Shown here one piece after another: positions 45,887 through 59,240 of a stretch of DNA of 64,000 nt. A model generated the notes under the pieces. The model was not told where the DNA came from. It did not search any database and saw only the letters and a program-made list of their open reading frames with translations. Location: positions 57,591,628 through 57,655,627 of the forward strand of contig JAOANR010000003.1 of assembly GCA_030278955.1 (NCBI GenBank), read 5' to 3'. Every line of letters begins with the position of its first letter. The stretch's first letter is position 1. The DNA comes from Hygrophila difformis. Its lineage: Eukaryota > Streptophyta > Magnoliopsida > Lamiales > Acanthaceae. The position numbers were made by a program, and so were the translations under genes.

Positions 45887-48080
45887 TCTCCTGGCCGGGG
45901 TATCCGAAAAGGGGATCCTCTTTCCCCGTACTTATTCTTGATCGTCATGGAGAAACTCTCTAAAACGATTACCTCTAAAGTTGAGAACGGACAGTGGCAG
46001 CCTGTGAGCCTTTGTAGAGGTGCCAATCCCTTGTCTCACCTCATGTTCGCAGACGATCTTATTCTTTTCTCTAAAGCTACTGTGGAAAGTGCTCAATGTA
46101 TGGACGAAATTCTCTCTTCATTTGCTAACCACGCAGGGCTGCGCATCAATCTCAGTAAGTCCCAAGCGTTTGCTTCAAAAGCTGTATCTCAAGATAATAT
46201 TAGAGAGCTCTCTTCAATCCTTGGTATTAATTTCACGGTGGATCTTGGCAAGTACTTGGGTTTCCCAGTTTTTCATGGTCCTATGCGTGATAATCATTTT
46301 GGCTTCTTGATTGATAAATTACACATGAAATTGGGTAACTCGAAGCGTGGCCTTCTCAATAAGGCCGGACGCATCACATTAGCCCGATCGGTCCTCTCGA
46401 CAGGCTCTTCTTACATCTCTCAATTAATATGGTTACCGTCTACTACTTGTAATAGGGTGGACCGCCTCATCAGGGACTTCATATGGAAAGATATTAGGGG
46501 CCATGGTCTCAATCTTGTCAAGTGGAGCAAGACTGCAGCCCCGAAGAATATAAGAGGTGTGGGGATCCGTATGTGTAGAGACTCTAATATGGCAATGCTT
46601 GGGAAAATTTATTCGGACTTTGTTGGCCGAGCTACGAAACCTTGGGTGACGATCTTGATAGGCAAGTATGGGCTGACGATCTTGATAGGCAAGTATGGGC
46701 ATCAAGGGCGCTACATTCCATCTCGGCCGGGGGCTTCTCCTACTTACCGCGCCTTGTGTAAGGCTTGCGAGCTTCTCATGGACGGATTCAGTCTTCGCAT
46801 TGGTTCAGGCACCAGCGACATGTGGAACAGCCCTTGGCTCCCGGGAGGCCCCATTGCACCTCGGTTGCCTTATGTGCATATTAATGATGATGGGATTCAA
46901 ATCTGTAAGCTTTTTTTACAAAGGTAAATGGACTTGGGACAACCTTTATACAGTGGTGCCAGACTTGATCAAAGCTGAAGCTCAAAGTTTGGGACCGCTG
47001 ATTCTTCATCCTCTCGCTCAAGATAAGCTTTGCTGGATGGGCACAGTTACAGGAGATTACACAGTCAAGACCGGCTACAAATGGCTTCTTGAACAGCGTG
47101 GCTGCATGCATGACAAATATAAAGCTTGGGTTTGGAATATCAAAGCTCCAGAAAAAATTAAAGTGTTGCTTTGGTTGGCTGTCCATGAGGCGCTTCCGAC
47201 GAACGAGATGCGGCATAAAAGAAATTTGGCTGCATCCACCCTCTGTCCCATATGTAATGTGAGTGATGAATCAATTGGTCACTTATTCTTCACCTGTGCT
47301 ACCGCAGCAGCGGCTTGGAGAAGCCTAGGAGGGTTGCCTGCTTTAGCCGAGGGTCTCTTCTCCCAACCGACTGATATGGTGCTATATGAACTCTGCCGGA
47401 GTTGGTCAGGCAATCAGTGGGCTCTTTTCTGGACCCTTTGGTGAGCCAGGAATGGTGTTTGCTTTCGGGGGGAACATCTGTCGGTTGATTCCATAGCGCA
47501 CAAAGCAAAAAGGATGGGTGAGTGTATTGATAGGGTTTTTGTGAAACCTCCTCGGCATGTGGAGCTGTGCATGGTAAACTGGAACCCTCGGGCTTACCAC
47601 GGTACAGTCCTTCATGTCGACGGGAGCTCCTTAGGGAATCCGGGGAGAGCCGGTTTTGGCGGTGTGATTCGAAACGAGAATGGCCACTAGGTTCAGGGTT
47701 TCTCGGGATTAGTTGGTATTAATTCCAACCTTGTTGCTGAGCTTCATGGCATTTGGAATGAGATGAAACAACTTAGAAGTTTGGCGGTCTCTCAAGCTTG
47801 TTGTTACTCGGATTCCTTGGAAGCTCTTCGGCTTATTTGGACTCCCTTGAAGACTAACCATCGCCTCTTTCCCCTTGTTAAAAACATCACTGACATCTTG
47901 GATGAGCTGCCTGGGATTGGTTGGTTTCATATTCTTAGGGAAGACAATTCTGTTGCTGACTGCTTGGCCAAGCGTGGCTCTAGTGCGGAGGAATTCTTCA
48001 CGAATTGGGCTTTTCTTCCCGATGAAGCTCGCTCTCTCCTGAATTCGGATTTGGCGGGGGTGTGGTATCCCCGTGTTTAG
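45887..48080 (+). pseudogene. LINE ORF2, rest of reverse transcriptase, zinc motif and RNase H
   Basis: RT resumes with GRGIRKGDPLSPYLF and the catalytic box LMFADDLILFS. A 25-bp tandem duplication at about 46649-46700 repeats TILIGKYG. The frame shifts near 46910. The next frame has the LINE zinc motif CPICNVSDESIGHLFFTC. Stop codons interrupt it at about 47443 (TGA) and 47688 (TAG). An RNase H domain (VDGSSLGNPGRAGFGGV ... DNSVADCLAKRG) follows and ends at 48080. Confidence 0.85.
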
Positions 48081-48189
48081 TTTATTTTCTTTGTTTCTTC
48101 CCTGCTTTCCCTTCCCTTCTATTTTTCTGTAGTTTTTTCTAGTTTTCCCTTTGCCGACGCTTTGGCGTCTCGTTCACCAAAAAAAAAAT

Positions 48190-48804
48190 ATTAAAAATTT
48201 GAGTTTGAAAATAAAAAAAAAAGATCATTTTTGTGAATTTCTTAAGTAATTTAGCACATACTCAAGAAAAGTTTAACAAATATCTAATCTAATAATGATT
48301 AAATTTATTAAAATTTTATTGAATTTAACGAGTCAAGCCGAATTGGCTTTTTTTTTTCGATTACTAAAATATGTGTAAGTTTGACTTATTTAGTATATTA
48401 AACGAAAGAACCAAACCCGAACTTATTTCAAATCGAATCGAACCAAACCGAGCTCAATCCACTAATTTATTTTTACAGCTCTATAATAGCATGAAATATT
48501 TGTTACATCTTTTTATATGTACTTTTTGGGTAGTTTAGACTGTTAGTGTTAGGGTTTTAAATTTAATAACAAACTACAATAAATTGTACTTGTGCTCAAA
48601 GCAAAATTTTGGATTCGAACGTTGTAAATGCAGAAGATTATTTTAGAATAAGTAGAAAGTCTAAATTCAATCACAATGTTGGAAGTTTGAAAACTTAATA
48701 TTAAATCAAGCTCCGATCTGGCTATCCCCTACCATAGAACTTTGTAAGGCGCCTATGAGTGAAGATTTTTATTTTTATTTCCGAATAATTCAACCTAAAT
48801 TATT
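48190..48804. other. Intergenic spacer between LINE and copia element
   Basis: AT-rich DNA. 48290-48470 has words such as AACGAGTCAAGCCGAA that resemble 36300-36430 on the other side of the LINE, so the LINE may have landed in, or next to, an older dispersed repeat. No gene was seen. Confidence 0.5.
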
Positions 48805-48809
48805 AATGT

Positions 48810-49024
48810 TGTAAAATATTGTGTATGTGTATGTATAATAATGAAAAAGAAAACAGAGAGTAGACTGGAGATAGAGTAAATAATGATTTAATTATAATAT
48901 AGAAAGATAGGTAATTGACACATGTTTGATCAAGAGATAATCAAACACATGTTTGATTTCGTCTCTAAAGTCAAGAGTCAAGACATTGACAATGCATGTA
49001 TTTAATACGCATATATCTATAACA
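48810..49024 (-). repeat. 3' LTR of the copia element, internally deleted
   Basis: 215 bp versus 341 bp in the other LTR. The segment corresponding to about 54111-54240 is missing, with junction sequence CACATGTTTGATCAAGAG. Confidence 0.88.
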
Positions 49025-49129
49025 CTCCCCCTTGATGTCTCCGATATAAGAATATGCTTCGTTAAAACCTTACTAGATAAAAACCCTTTGGGAAAAAAAA
49101 TCTAATAAAGTAAAAAGAGTACATAATTC

Positions 49130-52100
49130 TTGTATGTTTATTTCTCCCCCTGATCAAAACATCAGTTGAGATTCTTTAGTTGGCGCATCCCGATACTTTT
49201 CACTAACTTCTCGAATGTTGTTGTTGTTAGTGTCTTGGTAAACAAATCTGCAAGATTATCAGCTGAATGGATTTGCTGCACATCTATTTCACAATTTTTC
49301 TGTAAATCATGAGTGAAGAAAAATTTTGGTGAAATATGTTTCGTTCTATCTCATTTAATTTACCCTCCCTTTAATTGAGCTATACAAGCTGCATTATCTT
49401 CATATAGTGTTGTTGGGGGTAATTTTTCTTCAGTAGCTATGCCACAATTTTTTTAATATATGGTGCATCAAAGATCGCAACCATACATATTCTCGACTGG
49501 CTTCATGGATTGCTAAAATTTCAGCATGAGTTGAGGAAGTAGCAGTCAATGTCTGCTTCATTGATCTCCATGAAATTGCAGTACCACCACATGTAAAAAC
49601 ATAGCCAGTTTGAGATTTGGCCTTATGTGGATCTCATAAATATCCAGCATCAGCAAAGCCAATTATTTCATGTCGAGAATCATTTGGGTAAAATAACCCA
49701 AGATTACTAGTTCCTTGAAGATAGCGAAATATATGTTTAATTCTATTCCAATGTCGTCTTGTAGGAGATGAACTAAATCTCGCTAATAAATTTACTGCAA
49801 ATGATATATCTGGTCTAGTGCAGTTGACGAGATACATTAAAGCACCTATGGCACTTAAATATGAGACCTCTGGTCCAAGAATTTCTCCATCTTCCTCTTG
49901 TGGTCTAAATGGATCATTTTTTATATCAAGTGACCTTACGACCATTGAAGTACTAAATGGATGTGCTTTATCCATATAAAATCGCTTTAATACTCTCTGA
50001 GTATAAGATGTCTGATGGACAAAAGTTCCATCATTTAAATATTCAATTTGCAGACCAAGGCATGATTTGGTTTTACCAAAATCTTTGATTTCAAACTCCT
50101 TTTTCAGGTATTCAACAGCCTTTTAGAGCTCCTCTGGAGTTCCAATTAAGTTGAGATCATCAACATAAACTGCAATTATTACAAACTCTTGTCCATTTTT
50201 CTTAATGAAAATACATGGACAGATTGGGTCATTTGTATAACCCTCTTGTACCAATGACTCCCTGAGTCAGTTATACCATATTCGCCCGGACTGTTTCAGT
50301 CCATTTAGGGATTTTTGTAATTTGATGGAATACATATGTCTAGGATTTGATTCTTATGTCTCTGACATTTTTAATCCCCCTGGGATCTTCATATAGATAT
50401 ATGTATCTAAATTTCCATATAGATACGCAGTAATAACATCCATCAATCTCATTTCAAAATTTTGATGGCCTGCTAAACTGATAAGATATCTAAATGTTAT
50501 TCCATCCATTACCGGAGAATATGTTTCATCATAGTCAAATCCCGGTCTCTGTGAGAACCCTTGGGCGACTAATCTCGCTTTGTATGACAATTTCATTTTT
50601 GTCATTTCTTTTTCTTATAAAAACCCATCTGTATCCAACTGGCTTTATATTCTGTGGTGTTTTGATAATCGGTCCAAACACATTTCGTCTAGCCAGGGAA
50701 TCTAATTCAGATTGGATTGCATCTTTCCATTTTGGCCAATCTTTTCTTTTCCGACATTCATCAACTGATTTTCGTTCATGATCCTCGTCATCATTTATGA
50801 TGTCAAGTGCTTTGTGGTACAAGAATACATTATCTATGATAATTGCATATCGATTCCAAACATTTTTTGCTTGTGACAAAATTGATTGATATTTCATTAT
50901 TTTCAAGTTCATGCTCCTCTGGAGCTGCAAGTTCCTGCTCATCTGGAGCTGTTTGATCTTCAAGAGCTTCTTTTTCCTCTGGAATATTTTCTGTAATTTT
51001 ATCACTTTCAATGATTTGTGATCCTCTTTTCTTTCGAGGATTTTTAACTATGTAAGTCTACCACGCTTCAAGCGTGCAGTAGATTCATCTTTAGCACTTG
51101 TAATTGGTCCCTCTGGTACATTAATTTAGATGGGAACATTTGCTGCCGGTATATGGGATTTAGTTACTCTTCTAGAGTCGCATAATGCATCCGGCAATTG
51201 ATTTGCAATATTCTGTAAATGTACAATTCTTTGTACTTCTAGTTCACAATTATTTGTAAGAGGATCAAAGAAATCTAACGGTGTTTTCTAGTTGATTTAT
51301 TTTTCTTTCTTTGGTTGATTTTTATCTCCCCCAATGTCGGGAAATTAGACTCGTCAAAATGACAATCTTTAAATTTCTCAGTAAATAAATCATCAGTTAA
51401 TGGTTCAAGATATCGAATAATCGATGGTGATTCATACCCGACATATATTCCCAATCTACGTTGTGGACCCATCTTTGTGCGCTGGGGTGGTGCAATCGGG
51501 ACATATACATTGCAACCAAATATTTTGAGATGGGATATATTGGGTTCATGCCCAAATATTAATTGTATATGGGAGTATTCATGATAATGTGTCGGTCTTA
51601 TCCACACTAATTTTGCTGCATGTAATATTGCATGCCCCCAAGCTGTCAATGGCATCCATATCTCATTAATAATGGTCTGGCAATTAGTTGTAAACGCTTT
51701 ATAAGCGATTCAACAAGTCCATTATGTGTATGGACATGAGCAACATGATGTTCAACTGTTATGCCAACTGACATGCAGTATTCATCAAACCTCTGGGATG
51801 AATATTCACCAGCATTATCCAATCGGATATTTTTTTATTGTATAATCAGGGAACTGTGCTCGTAATTTAATGATTTGAGCAAGTAATTTTGCAAACGCAT
51901 GGTTGCGAGATGATAATAATGATACATTGGACCATCGTGTTAATGCATCAATTAACACCATAAAATATTTAAATGGCCCACATGGTGGGTCTATAGGTTC
52001 ACATATATCGCCCTGAATTTTCTCAAGAAAACTAGGGCTTTCAGTTCCCACTTTTGTTGGTGAATGTTTGGAAATCAATTTTCCTTGGGAGCAAACACCA

Positions 52101-53932
52101 CATATATAATCATTATGTTGCAGCAATTTTTGGCCCTTTAATGAATGACCATGACTATTTGTAATAATTTGCCTCATCATTGTAGAGCCAGAATGGCCTA
52201 GGCGATCATGCCATATCATATATTCATCATTAAGCCTATGGCTTCCAATAGACCTCTGGCCTATTTTGGGATGATATTCATTAATGGGCCTGTGGCCATC
52301 AATAGACCTCTGGTCTATGGGGGGAATATTGGACCTGTGGTCCAAGTGATAATTTTCAATTGTATTTATCTTTGAAAAATACAATCCATATGACAATGCT
52401 GGTAAATTTTCCAATATATATTTCTTACCATGAGTGGTATTTATAATTAATAAATATTCGACATTCTCTGAAGTCGATGTCTCGAGATGATATCCATTTT
52501 CTCGGATATCTTTAAAACTTAATAAATTTCTTCGAGACTTAGGAGATAGGAGTGCATTTTCACAATTAATTTTGTTCCCTTTGGGAAAATAAGGTTGGCT
52601 GTGCCAATTCCTTGTATAATATTTGCACTACCACAAATTGTGTTTATGTTTGTATCTCCCATTTTCAAATTGGAAAAATACCTTATGTCTTTTAGTATCG
52701 TGTGCATTGAAGCACTATCAATAAGACATATATTATCACTTTTAAAGTTCCCCATTTTGCTGGAATTGAAACAAGATAATCATTAATATTAAAACAAGAT
52801 TTAATATAAGTAAAATATTACAATACATAGACAATAATATAGCACACATGCAAAAGTAAAAGAAAGATACATAAGTTCAAAGCATAATAAAAACAATAGT
52901 ACAACAAAACAATTAATTAAATCATTATATAAATCATCAACTTGAAATTTTGGGATATTGGGCATATTATCCTAAGAATTCATTATGTCAACATGGTTTT
53001 TTTCAACCACCCTTTTTCCTTTCTCCCTCTGGGAGTCTTGGTAGAGTTTTACCCAATGATCTCTGGTACGATAATTTTTGTACCAGTTCCCTTTTAGGCC
53101 ACATCTGTTGCATTTGGCTTCTTCATAACTCTATTTTTGGACATCATCTCTGGTGTTACCCTGATTCTGATTACGTGTGTCCGTCATGGGTCTAATATAA
53201 ACATTGTTGTGGAAATGGCTATTCCCACGGCCTCGATTATGTCCACGACCACGAGGTCTCTGACCTCGGCCACGACCACTACCACGACCACGACTAGAAG
53301 ATTCAGTCACATGTGTATTTGGCAATGGACTACAACCAGTTGGTCTCATTTCATGATTTTTTTAATAATAAATCATTATTCTTTTCAGTCAATAACAAAG
53401 AAGTAATCAGATCAGAATATTCAGTGGAACCTTGTGCTTGGTATTGTTGCCGTAACACCGAATTGGAGGGGTGGAATGTATAGAATGTCTTCTCTAGCAT
53501 TTGTTTATCAGTAACTGTTTCACCACACAGTCGTAATTGTGATACGATATTAAACAGAGCAGAATTGTAATCATTTACTGATTTAAAATCCTTGAATCGT
53601 AAGTGTAACCAGTCATACTGGGCTAGAGGGAGACTAATTGATCTTAAATGATCATATCTTTTTTCTAAATTCTCCCAGAGTTCAATTGGGTCTTTGACCG
53701 TTATATACTGTGTTTTCAATCCCTCATCAAGATGATGGCGGATGAAAATCATAGCTTTCGCGTGGTGTTGGTTTGAAGCCTGATTATCTTTTTTAATTAT
53801 TTTTTCAAGACCTATTGATTCCAAATGGATTTCAACATCCATTTTTAAAGATAGATAATTATCTCCAGATACCATCAGTGGTCTGAAATCCTGCTTTGTC
53901 AAGTTATTCACAATAAAATTATTGAAATACAA
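49130..53932 (-). pseudogene. Broken copia gag-pol
   Basis: Gag starts at 53932 with a UBN2-type domain. A frameshift in an A-run near 53355 precedes an Arg/Gly-rich segment (RGRGSGRGRGQRPRGRGHNR). The zinc knuckle is degraded, with His and the last Cys replaced (CNRCGLKGNWYKNY). The protease site reads LIDSASMHTI (about 52720). GAG-pre-integrase and integrase core lie at about 51815-52414, then a frameshift. Reverse transcriptase (ARLVAQGFSQRPGFDYDETY) is at about 50354-51011 and the RNase H side at about 49634-49975. Multiple stops and shifts make it non-functional. Confidence 0.88.
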
Positions 53933-53998
53933 AGATTAAATATTACCTCAAAAGAAATTCCGGCAGAACTCCGTCAGTGGCTCGTGCTAATAATGTGT

Positions 53999-54339
53999 TG
54001 TAAAATATTGTGTATGTATATGTATAATAATGAAAAAGGAAACAGAAAGTAGACTGGAGATAGAGTAAATAATGATTTGATTATAATAATATAGAGAGAT
54101 AGGCAATTGAGGAAGTATGTAGAGAGAGAATGAGTTGATCGGAATGAGTGGACTGAGAATAACAATACGAGTGAATACATTTTACATACTACTCGGTTAT
54201 TTATAGAGAAGAAACAACTGCTACTACACACGCTGAGGATAAGATCAAGAGATAATCAAACACATGTTTGATTTCGTCTCTAAAGTCAAGAGTCATGACA
54301 TCAACAGTTCATGTATTTAATTCGCATATATCTATAACA
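53999..54339 (-). repeat. 5' LTR of the copia element
   Basis: A full-length 341-bp LTR. It contains GTTATTTATAGAGAAG (a TATA-like box on the minus strand lies nearby). The primer binding site next to it (minus strand ACACATTATTAGCACG) is not the usual initiator tRNA-Met match. Confidence 0.85.
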
Positions 54340-54344
54340 AATGT

Positions 54345-54996
54345 ATTATGTCCTATGTGTTTATTTAAGTTTCAAATATAATAGTAGTATATAATTATCA
54401 TCATGACAAACGTTCTGGCTTATGGAATAAACATCATGAAGACATGAACATGCATGCCTCACTCCCCTTATCTGAGAAAAGCTTAAAACCCTACGTGATG
54501 TGTGAATTACAATTAAAATAAAATAATAAATATAACAATTACATTTTTACCCTTATCTAATCTATACCGTACGACTAATATAATTTTTGATCCAACGGTT
54601 AAAGTTGACTCAGCACAAACCGGAAAAACAAGTTCCAGCACAATTGGAAAAACAAGTTCCGGCACAGGAATCATATCGGGTGAGGTAAATATTTTCTTTG
54701 CCTCGACCTTTGCACTCCAATCACAAAGTGAGATTCAAATCATGTGGTTGTTTACAATTTCCTTTTTTAGTACGGGATGCACATTGCTTTTTGTTCAAAT
54801 TAATGGCTTGTGAGTTTATTTGACAAATTAGAAAGAGGAATAAGAGAAGCGGCAAGGAAGGTGAAGATTCAAACATAAGATGGTAAAGTTGGAAGTTAAA
54901 AACTATTCATTAAATCAAATCCCGATTTCTAGATTTCACAATTAAATAATCGTAGTTTGTAATTTATTTTTAGTTATTTTGTACTCATATGTTTAA
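54345..54996. other. Intergenic spacer before the second MULE copy
   Basis: AT-rich unique-looking DNA without a recognised gene. A GAAAAACAAGTTCC..CACA word is repeated in tandem near 54623-54665. Confidence 0.5.
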
Positions 54997-55286
54997 GGGT
55001 CCGGTTATGGTGCGATTGAACAAATCCGCAGCACATCAAGGCGAAAATCTTGATCGTCCAATTAAAATCCAAGGGTTGTAAATGCAAAAGGGTAAAGTTG
55101 TCCAATTAAAATATGGAACGGTTTTATTAATTACGAAATTAACGGATTAGTACGTATCTTTAACGGATTTATTGCATATCTTAAACGGATTTGTATCCTA
55201 AAATATCTTACAACAGAAAAAATCACTAAAAATCACTATGCTTTTATTTTTAGCGAAATTATTAATTCCTAATTAAAACATTATTC

Positions 55287-56286
55287 TTTTCAGCGATACA
55301 TCACTATGCTTCATTTCATCGAGAGTGTAACATTATTTTCAGCGATACAACGTTATTCTTTTCAGCGAGGGAATGTTATTCATTTCAGCGAGAATGCCAC
55401 ATTATTTTCAGCGATGACTTCAAATTCCTTTCTCCGAGATGTGCATCTAATACACTTTGCAGAGATATTATATCTTTTCAGCGATGCAGAATGCAGGATG
55501 CATCATATGTTTTTATTTTTAACGAAATTATTAATTCGTAATTACAACATATTACTGTCACAAATTATATTAATTTGTATCATTATTTTCAGCGATACAA
55601 CATTATTCTTTTCAGCGATGAATGTCCCTTCATTTCAGCGAGAGTGCGTCATTATTTTCAGCGATGACTTTTGAAAAATAATTCTACACTCTCGATGAAG
55701 TGCAATTGTTTTCGTCGAGATACTACACTTTGCAGAGATATTATATCTTTTCAGCGATGTTTACTACTCTTTTCAGCGATGAATGATATACTCTTTCAGC
55801 GATTTCACTTTGTACTTTTCAGCGATACATCATATGTTTTTATTTTTAACGAAATTATTAATTCCTAATTACAACATATTACTGACACAAATTATATTAA
55901 TTTGTATCATTATTTTCAGCGATACATTGTTATTCTTTTCAGCGATATAACTTACTTCATTTCAGCGACAGTGTGCCATTATTTTCAGCGATGACTTGAA
56001 AAATAATGGTACACTATTGATGAAGTGCAACTGTTTTCTTTAAGATACTATTTTTAACGAAATTATTGATTCCTAATTAAAACATATTAATTTGTATCAT
56101 TATTTTCAGCGATATAACATTATACTTTTCAGCGATGGTATGTGTTTCATTTCATCGAGATTGTTCTATTATTTTCAGCGATGATTGAGATTCCTTTAAC
56201 CGAATACACTTTGCAGAGATGTTATAACTTTTCAGCGATGAACAACTATTCTTTTCAGCGAGTTCACTATGTACTTTTCAGCGATA
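55287..56286 (+). repeat. Left subterminal TTTTCAGCGAT array, copy 2
   Basis: The same array as in copy 1. Some sites that read TTTAAGCGA in copy 1 read TTTCAGCGA here (for example about 55795 and 56253), and one segment (about 56195-56235) carries a different spacer with TTTGCAGAGATG. Confidence 0.9.
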
Positions 56287-56566
56287 GAGCATAAAAACCG
56301 CAAATCACTGAAACAATTCGTAGACACTAAAACCAGTTAAATCCATTCAAAGTTATAAAACATTGAACACCATAAAATCAAACCATAAATCAAAATCACA
56401 TTCCATTCAAAATCACAGTCATAACACATCCAAAAACAATCCAAAAACATGTTCAACACCACCATTCAAAAAAAGTCATAAAAACATCCAAAAACTTCAC
56501 AAAGAACAAGTCATTCCAAAAACATCACAAATTCAAGAGTCATTCAAAACACATTCCAAAAACATA

Positions 56567-57606
56567 TTAAACAGCCGGGATATTAGCTGGATCAGAGATG
56601 GCTTCATGCATCGCCCTAAGCCTATGAATCAGATCTCCCCACATATTTGTAAAAGCCTCTTTGCGTTCTCTCAACTGTGCTGGAGTATTTGCAAATGAGA
56701 CTTTCACGCTGCGATAGTGATTTGACATTTCACGCAGCTGTGTGGGATCAAATGAACGTCTGTTGACATCAGCACCATTAGATCTGCCTTCATTTTGGAG
56801 GACACCAATATGAATGTCCAGAGCTTCAAAGTGGGGATACATGATGTTATAAGATCTTTCAGCAGCCTCAATATCAGGATACTCAGTTATAATTTTCAAC
56901 AGAAAATCCTGTGTTTCAACATATAAGAAAGATAGCTTATTAATATATAAGATGTAAATATAAGATACAAAGCAATTCATAGCACTGAAACGATAAGTAC
57001 AATTGAGAGAACAAAGTAAATATAAGAAAGAAAACCATAATCAGTACAAAAGCAAACATAATCAGTTCAAAACAATCACTAAAACAACCATAATCAGTAC
57101 AAAAACAATTCATATCACTAAAAAACAACCATAATCAGTTCAAAACAAAATCATTAAAACAACAATAATCAGTAAAAAAACAATTAATAACTAAAACAAC
57201 CATAAAACACTTAAAAACAACTCATAACCCTAGAACAACCATAATCAGTTCAAACAGTTCAAACATAAAACACTGAAACAATTCGTAACCCTAGAACAAC
57301 TATAATCAGTTCAAAAAAGCATTAAAAACCATAAATCAGTTCAAAACAATTCCAACCAAAAGGTTCCTAAGCATACTCAGTTGTAATTTCAATAAGAAAT
57401 ACCTGTGTTTCAATAAGAATATCCTGATGCTTCTTCGGCACATACCCAGCGTTTAACATTTTTTCTATCAAATCATTCAGTCCGCGCGCATTGTCACACG
57501 TGGGATGTGTGTCCTTCAGATAATTGCCGAACATCTCCCAGCATTGTGTGAACAAGTCGGATGTGCGACTGGAACTCTCTTCGGTGCATCTTCTTTTGGA
57601 CGACAT
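56567..57606 (-). CDS. MULE-borne 181-aa unknown protein, copy 2
   Basis: Exons 57403-57606 and 56567-56908. The protein differs from copy 1 by a few residues near the C-terminus (RKEAFTNMWGDL versus RKKAFTNMWEDL; MHEAI versus MHQAI). The frame and the intron with its flanking duplication are preserved. Function is unknown. Confidence 0.7.
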
Positions 57607-58479
57607 TTTTGAGAAATGAAGGTGATTCCGATTACGGTTTTGAGAAATTAGGGTTTTGAGAAACGGTTTAGAAATGAAGATTCGAGAAATGAATGTGATT
57701 CCTTTTATAAGGCTCACAATTTAAAAAATTTTCCGAGGCCCATTTAATTTTATTTAGGCCCATTTCATTTAGGCCACTCCATAAAAACGAAATATAGAAC
57801 CATCGCTGAAAACAACATAGACCCATCGCTGAAAACAACATAGACCCATCGCTGAAAACAACATAGACCCATCGCTTAAAAGACTTACCAATCATCGCTG
57901 AAAACAATATAGAACCATAGCTTAAAAATGCTATATTCACATTTACAAACATTTTGTTGCTTAAATGAATGTATAAATATGAAATTTTCAGAAAACTCAG
58001 AAAAGAGAAAACATATCCCAAAATGCTTGATGTCCATCGCTCAACATAACTCAGAACTCAGAAACATACATACAAAATCAAAAAAACGACGATCTATCAC
58101 CATCGCTTAAAATGCTTGCCCTATGTCGCTGAAAAACATACAAAAACATCGCTTAAAATGCCATTTACTCATCGCTGAAAAAGTTGCTCTTGACATCGCT
58201 GATAATCACATGTACAAACATAACTCAGAACTCACTTAAATGAATGTATAAATGTGAAATTTCAGAAAACTCATAAAAAGATAAACATATCACAACACAT
58301 ACATAAAATCGCATAAAATGCTCATATACAAATCGCTGAAAAATGCTATATACACATCGCTGAAAAGAATACAATTTCATCGCTGAAAAGAATATTCAAC
58401 CATCGCTTAAAATGCTTACAACTCATCGCTGAAAAATTGATAATCACATCTACAAACGTTTTCACAAAACTGTTTTCTT

Positions 58480-59073
58480 CTACTTTTGGCCAAACTGTTT
58501 ATCTACAAACCTCAAGTAATCTCTCACAAATTGTGGATTGGTGATCCTCACCAGCATCAGTTCCCATGCTCCTTTTATACGTTTGCAGATTAGACTTCTG
58601 AATTTGTAATCATAATGCATGATCTTCTTTTTATTTCCTGTGTTACAATAATCCAGGGCCTTCTGATCCATTTCCATGAGGAGTTCGAGATAAGAAATTC
58701 TGTAACGCTCCATCATGGCGGACACCATGTCTCTTTCCAGGGCTTCTTTTAAATAAGACATATCTTGTGCCAGATCATATTTCAGATACTCCTCTGCCTC
58801 AGCCTTGTTCATCAATCTGTACTGTCTTGCATTCTTTCTCAGCACTGGCCAGTTCTTACGCGTTATCTCATGTAACACTTTTTCCCTTAGAAGTCTGATG
58901 TGCTCAGCATGTTCAGGATCCACATCAGTTCCTTTTTCAGCTATCCCAACCTCAGGATCCACATCAGTTCCTTTTTCAGCTATCCCAACCTGACCGAATC
59001 GCTCCAAATCAGCCAAATAGAGAATAATACTCCATAATTTACAATGCCCATGTAAGAATAAAGAGATGTACAT
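58480..59073 (-). CDS. MULE-borne 197-aa helical protein, copy 2
   Basis: The translated frame is the same as in copy 1, including the 13-residue tandem VGIAEKGTDVDPE; only silent base changes were seen. This conservation supports coding function but may also only reflect recent duplication. The start is uncertain, as in copy 1. Confidence 0.6.
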   Translation of the reverse strand: MYISLFLHGHCKLWSIILYLADLERFGQVGIAEKGTDVDPEVGIAEKGTDVDPEHAEHIRLLREKVLHEITRKNWPVLRKNARQYRLMNKAEAEEYLKYDLAQDMSYLKEALERDMVSAMMERYRISYLELLMEMDQKALDYCNTGNKKKIMHYDYKFRSLICKRIKGAWELMLVRITNPQFVRDYLRFVDKQFGQK

Positions 59074-59240
59074 TTAAGCGATCACAAAAAGTGCAATATA
59101 TATAACCGATTAAACAATAGACATTTAACAGATGAAACAATGTACATTTCAGCAACGAAAAATTTACATATACATTTAAGCGATGTCATCCATCGCATAA
59201 AAAAAATAGTTCATTCATTCATCAAAAACACTTCATTTCA

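Larger units (their letters stand above)
36450..48189 (+). mobile_element. LINE retrotransposon interrupted by two nested insertions
   Basis: The parts are an ORF1 remnant (36492-36979), an endonuclease (36972-37784), reverse transcriptase split over 42277-43404 and 45887-46927, a zinc knuckle and RNase H region to 48080, and a 3' tail ending in an A-run at about 48180. Without the insertions it would be about 4.8 kb. Frameshifts and stop codons show it is dead. The left boundary is approximate and no target duplication was fixed. Confidence 0.85.
48810..54339 (-). mobile_element. Ty1-copia retrotransposon, degenerate, with AATGT target duplication
   Basis: LTRs lie at 48810-49024 (3' LTR, 215 bp) and 53999-54339 (5' LTR, 341 bp). 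Both start TGTAAAATATTGTG on the plus strand and end CTATAACA. AATGT at 48805-48809 and 54340-54344 is the target duplication. A purine tract (AAGGGGGAG on the minus strand) adjoins the 3' LTR. Order on the minus strand is gag, protease, integrase, reverse transcriptase, RNase H, which is the copia order. Confidence 0.92.

Noticed and set aside
48810..54339. Possibility that the copia element is intact and active
   Set aside because: Several frameshifts and stops, a degraded zinc knuckle and unequal LTRs.
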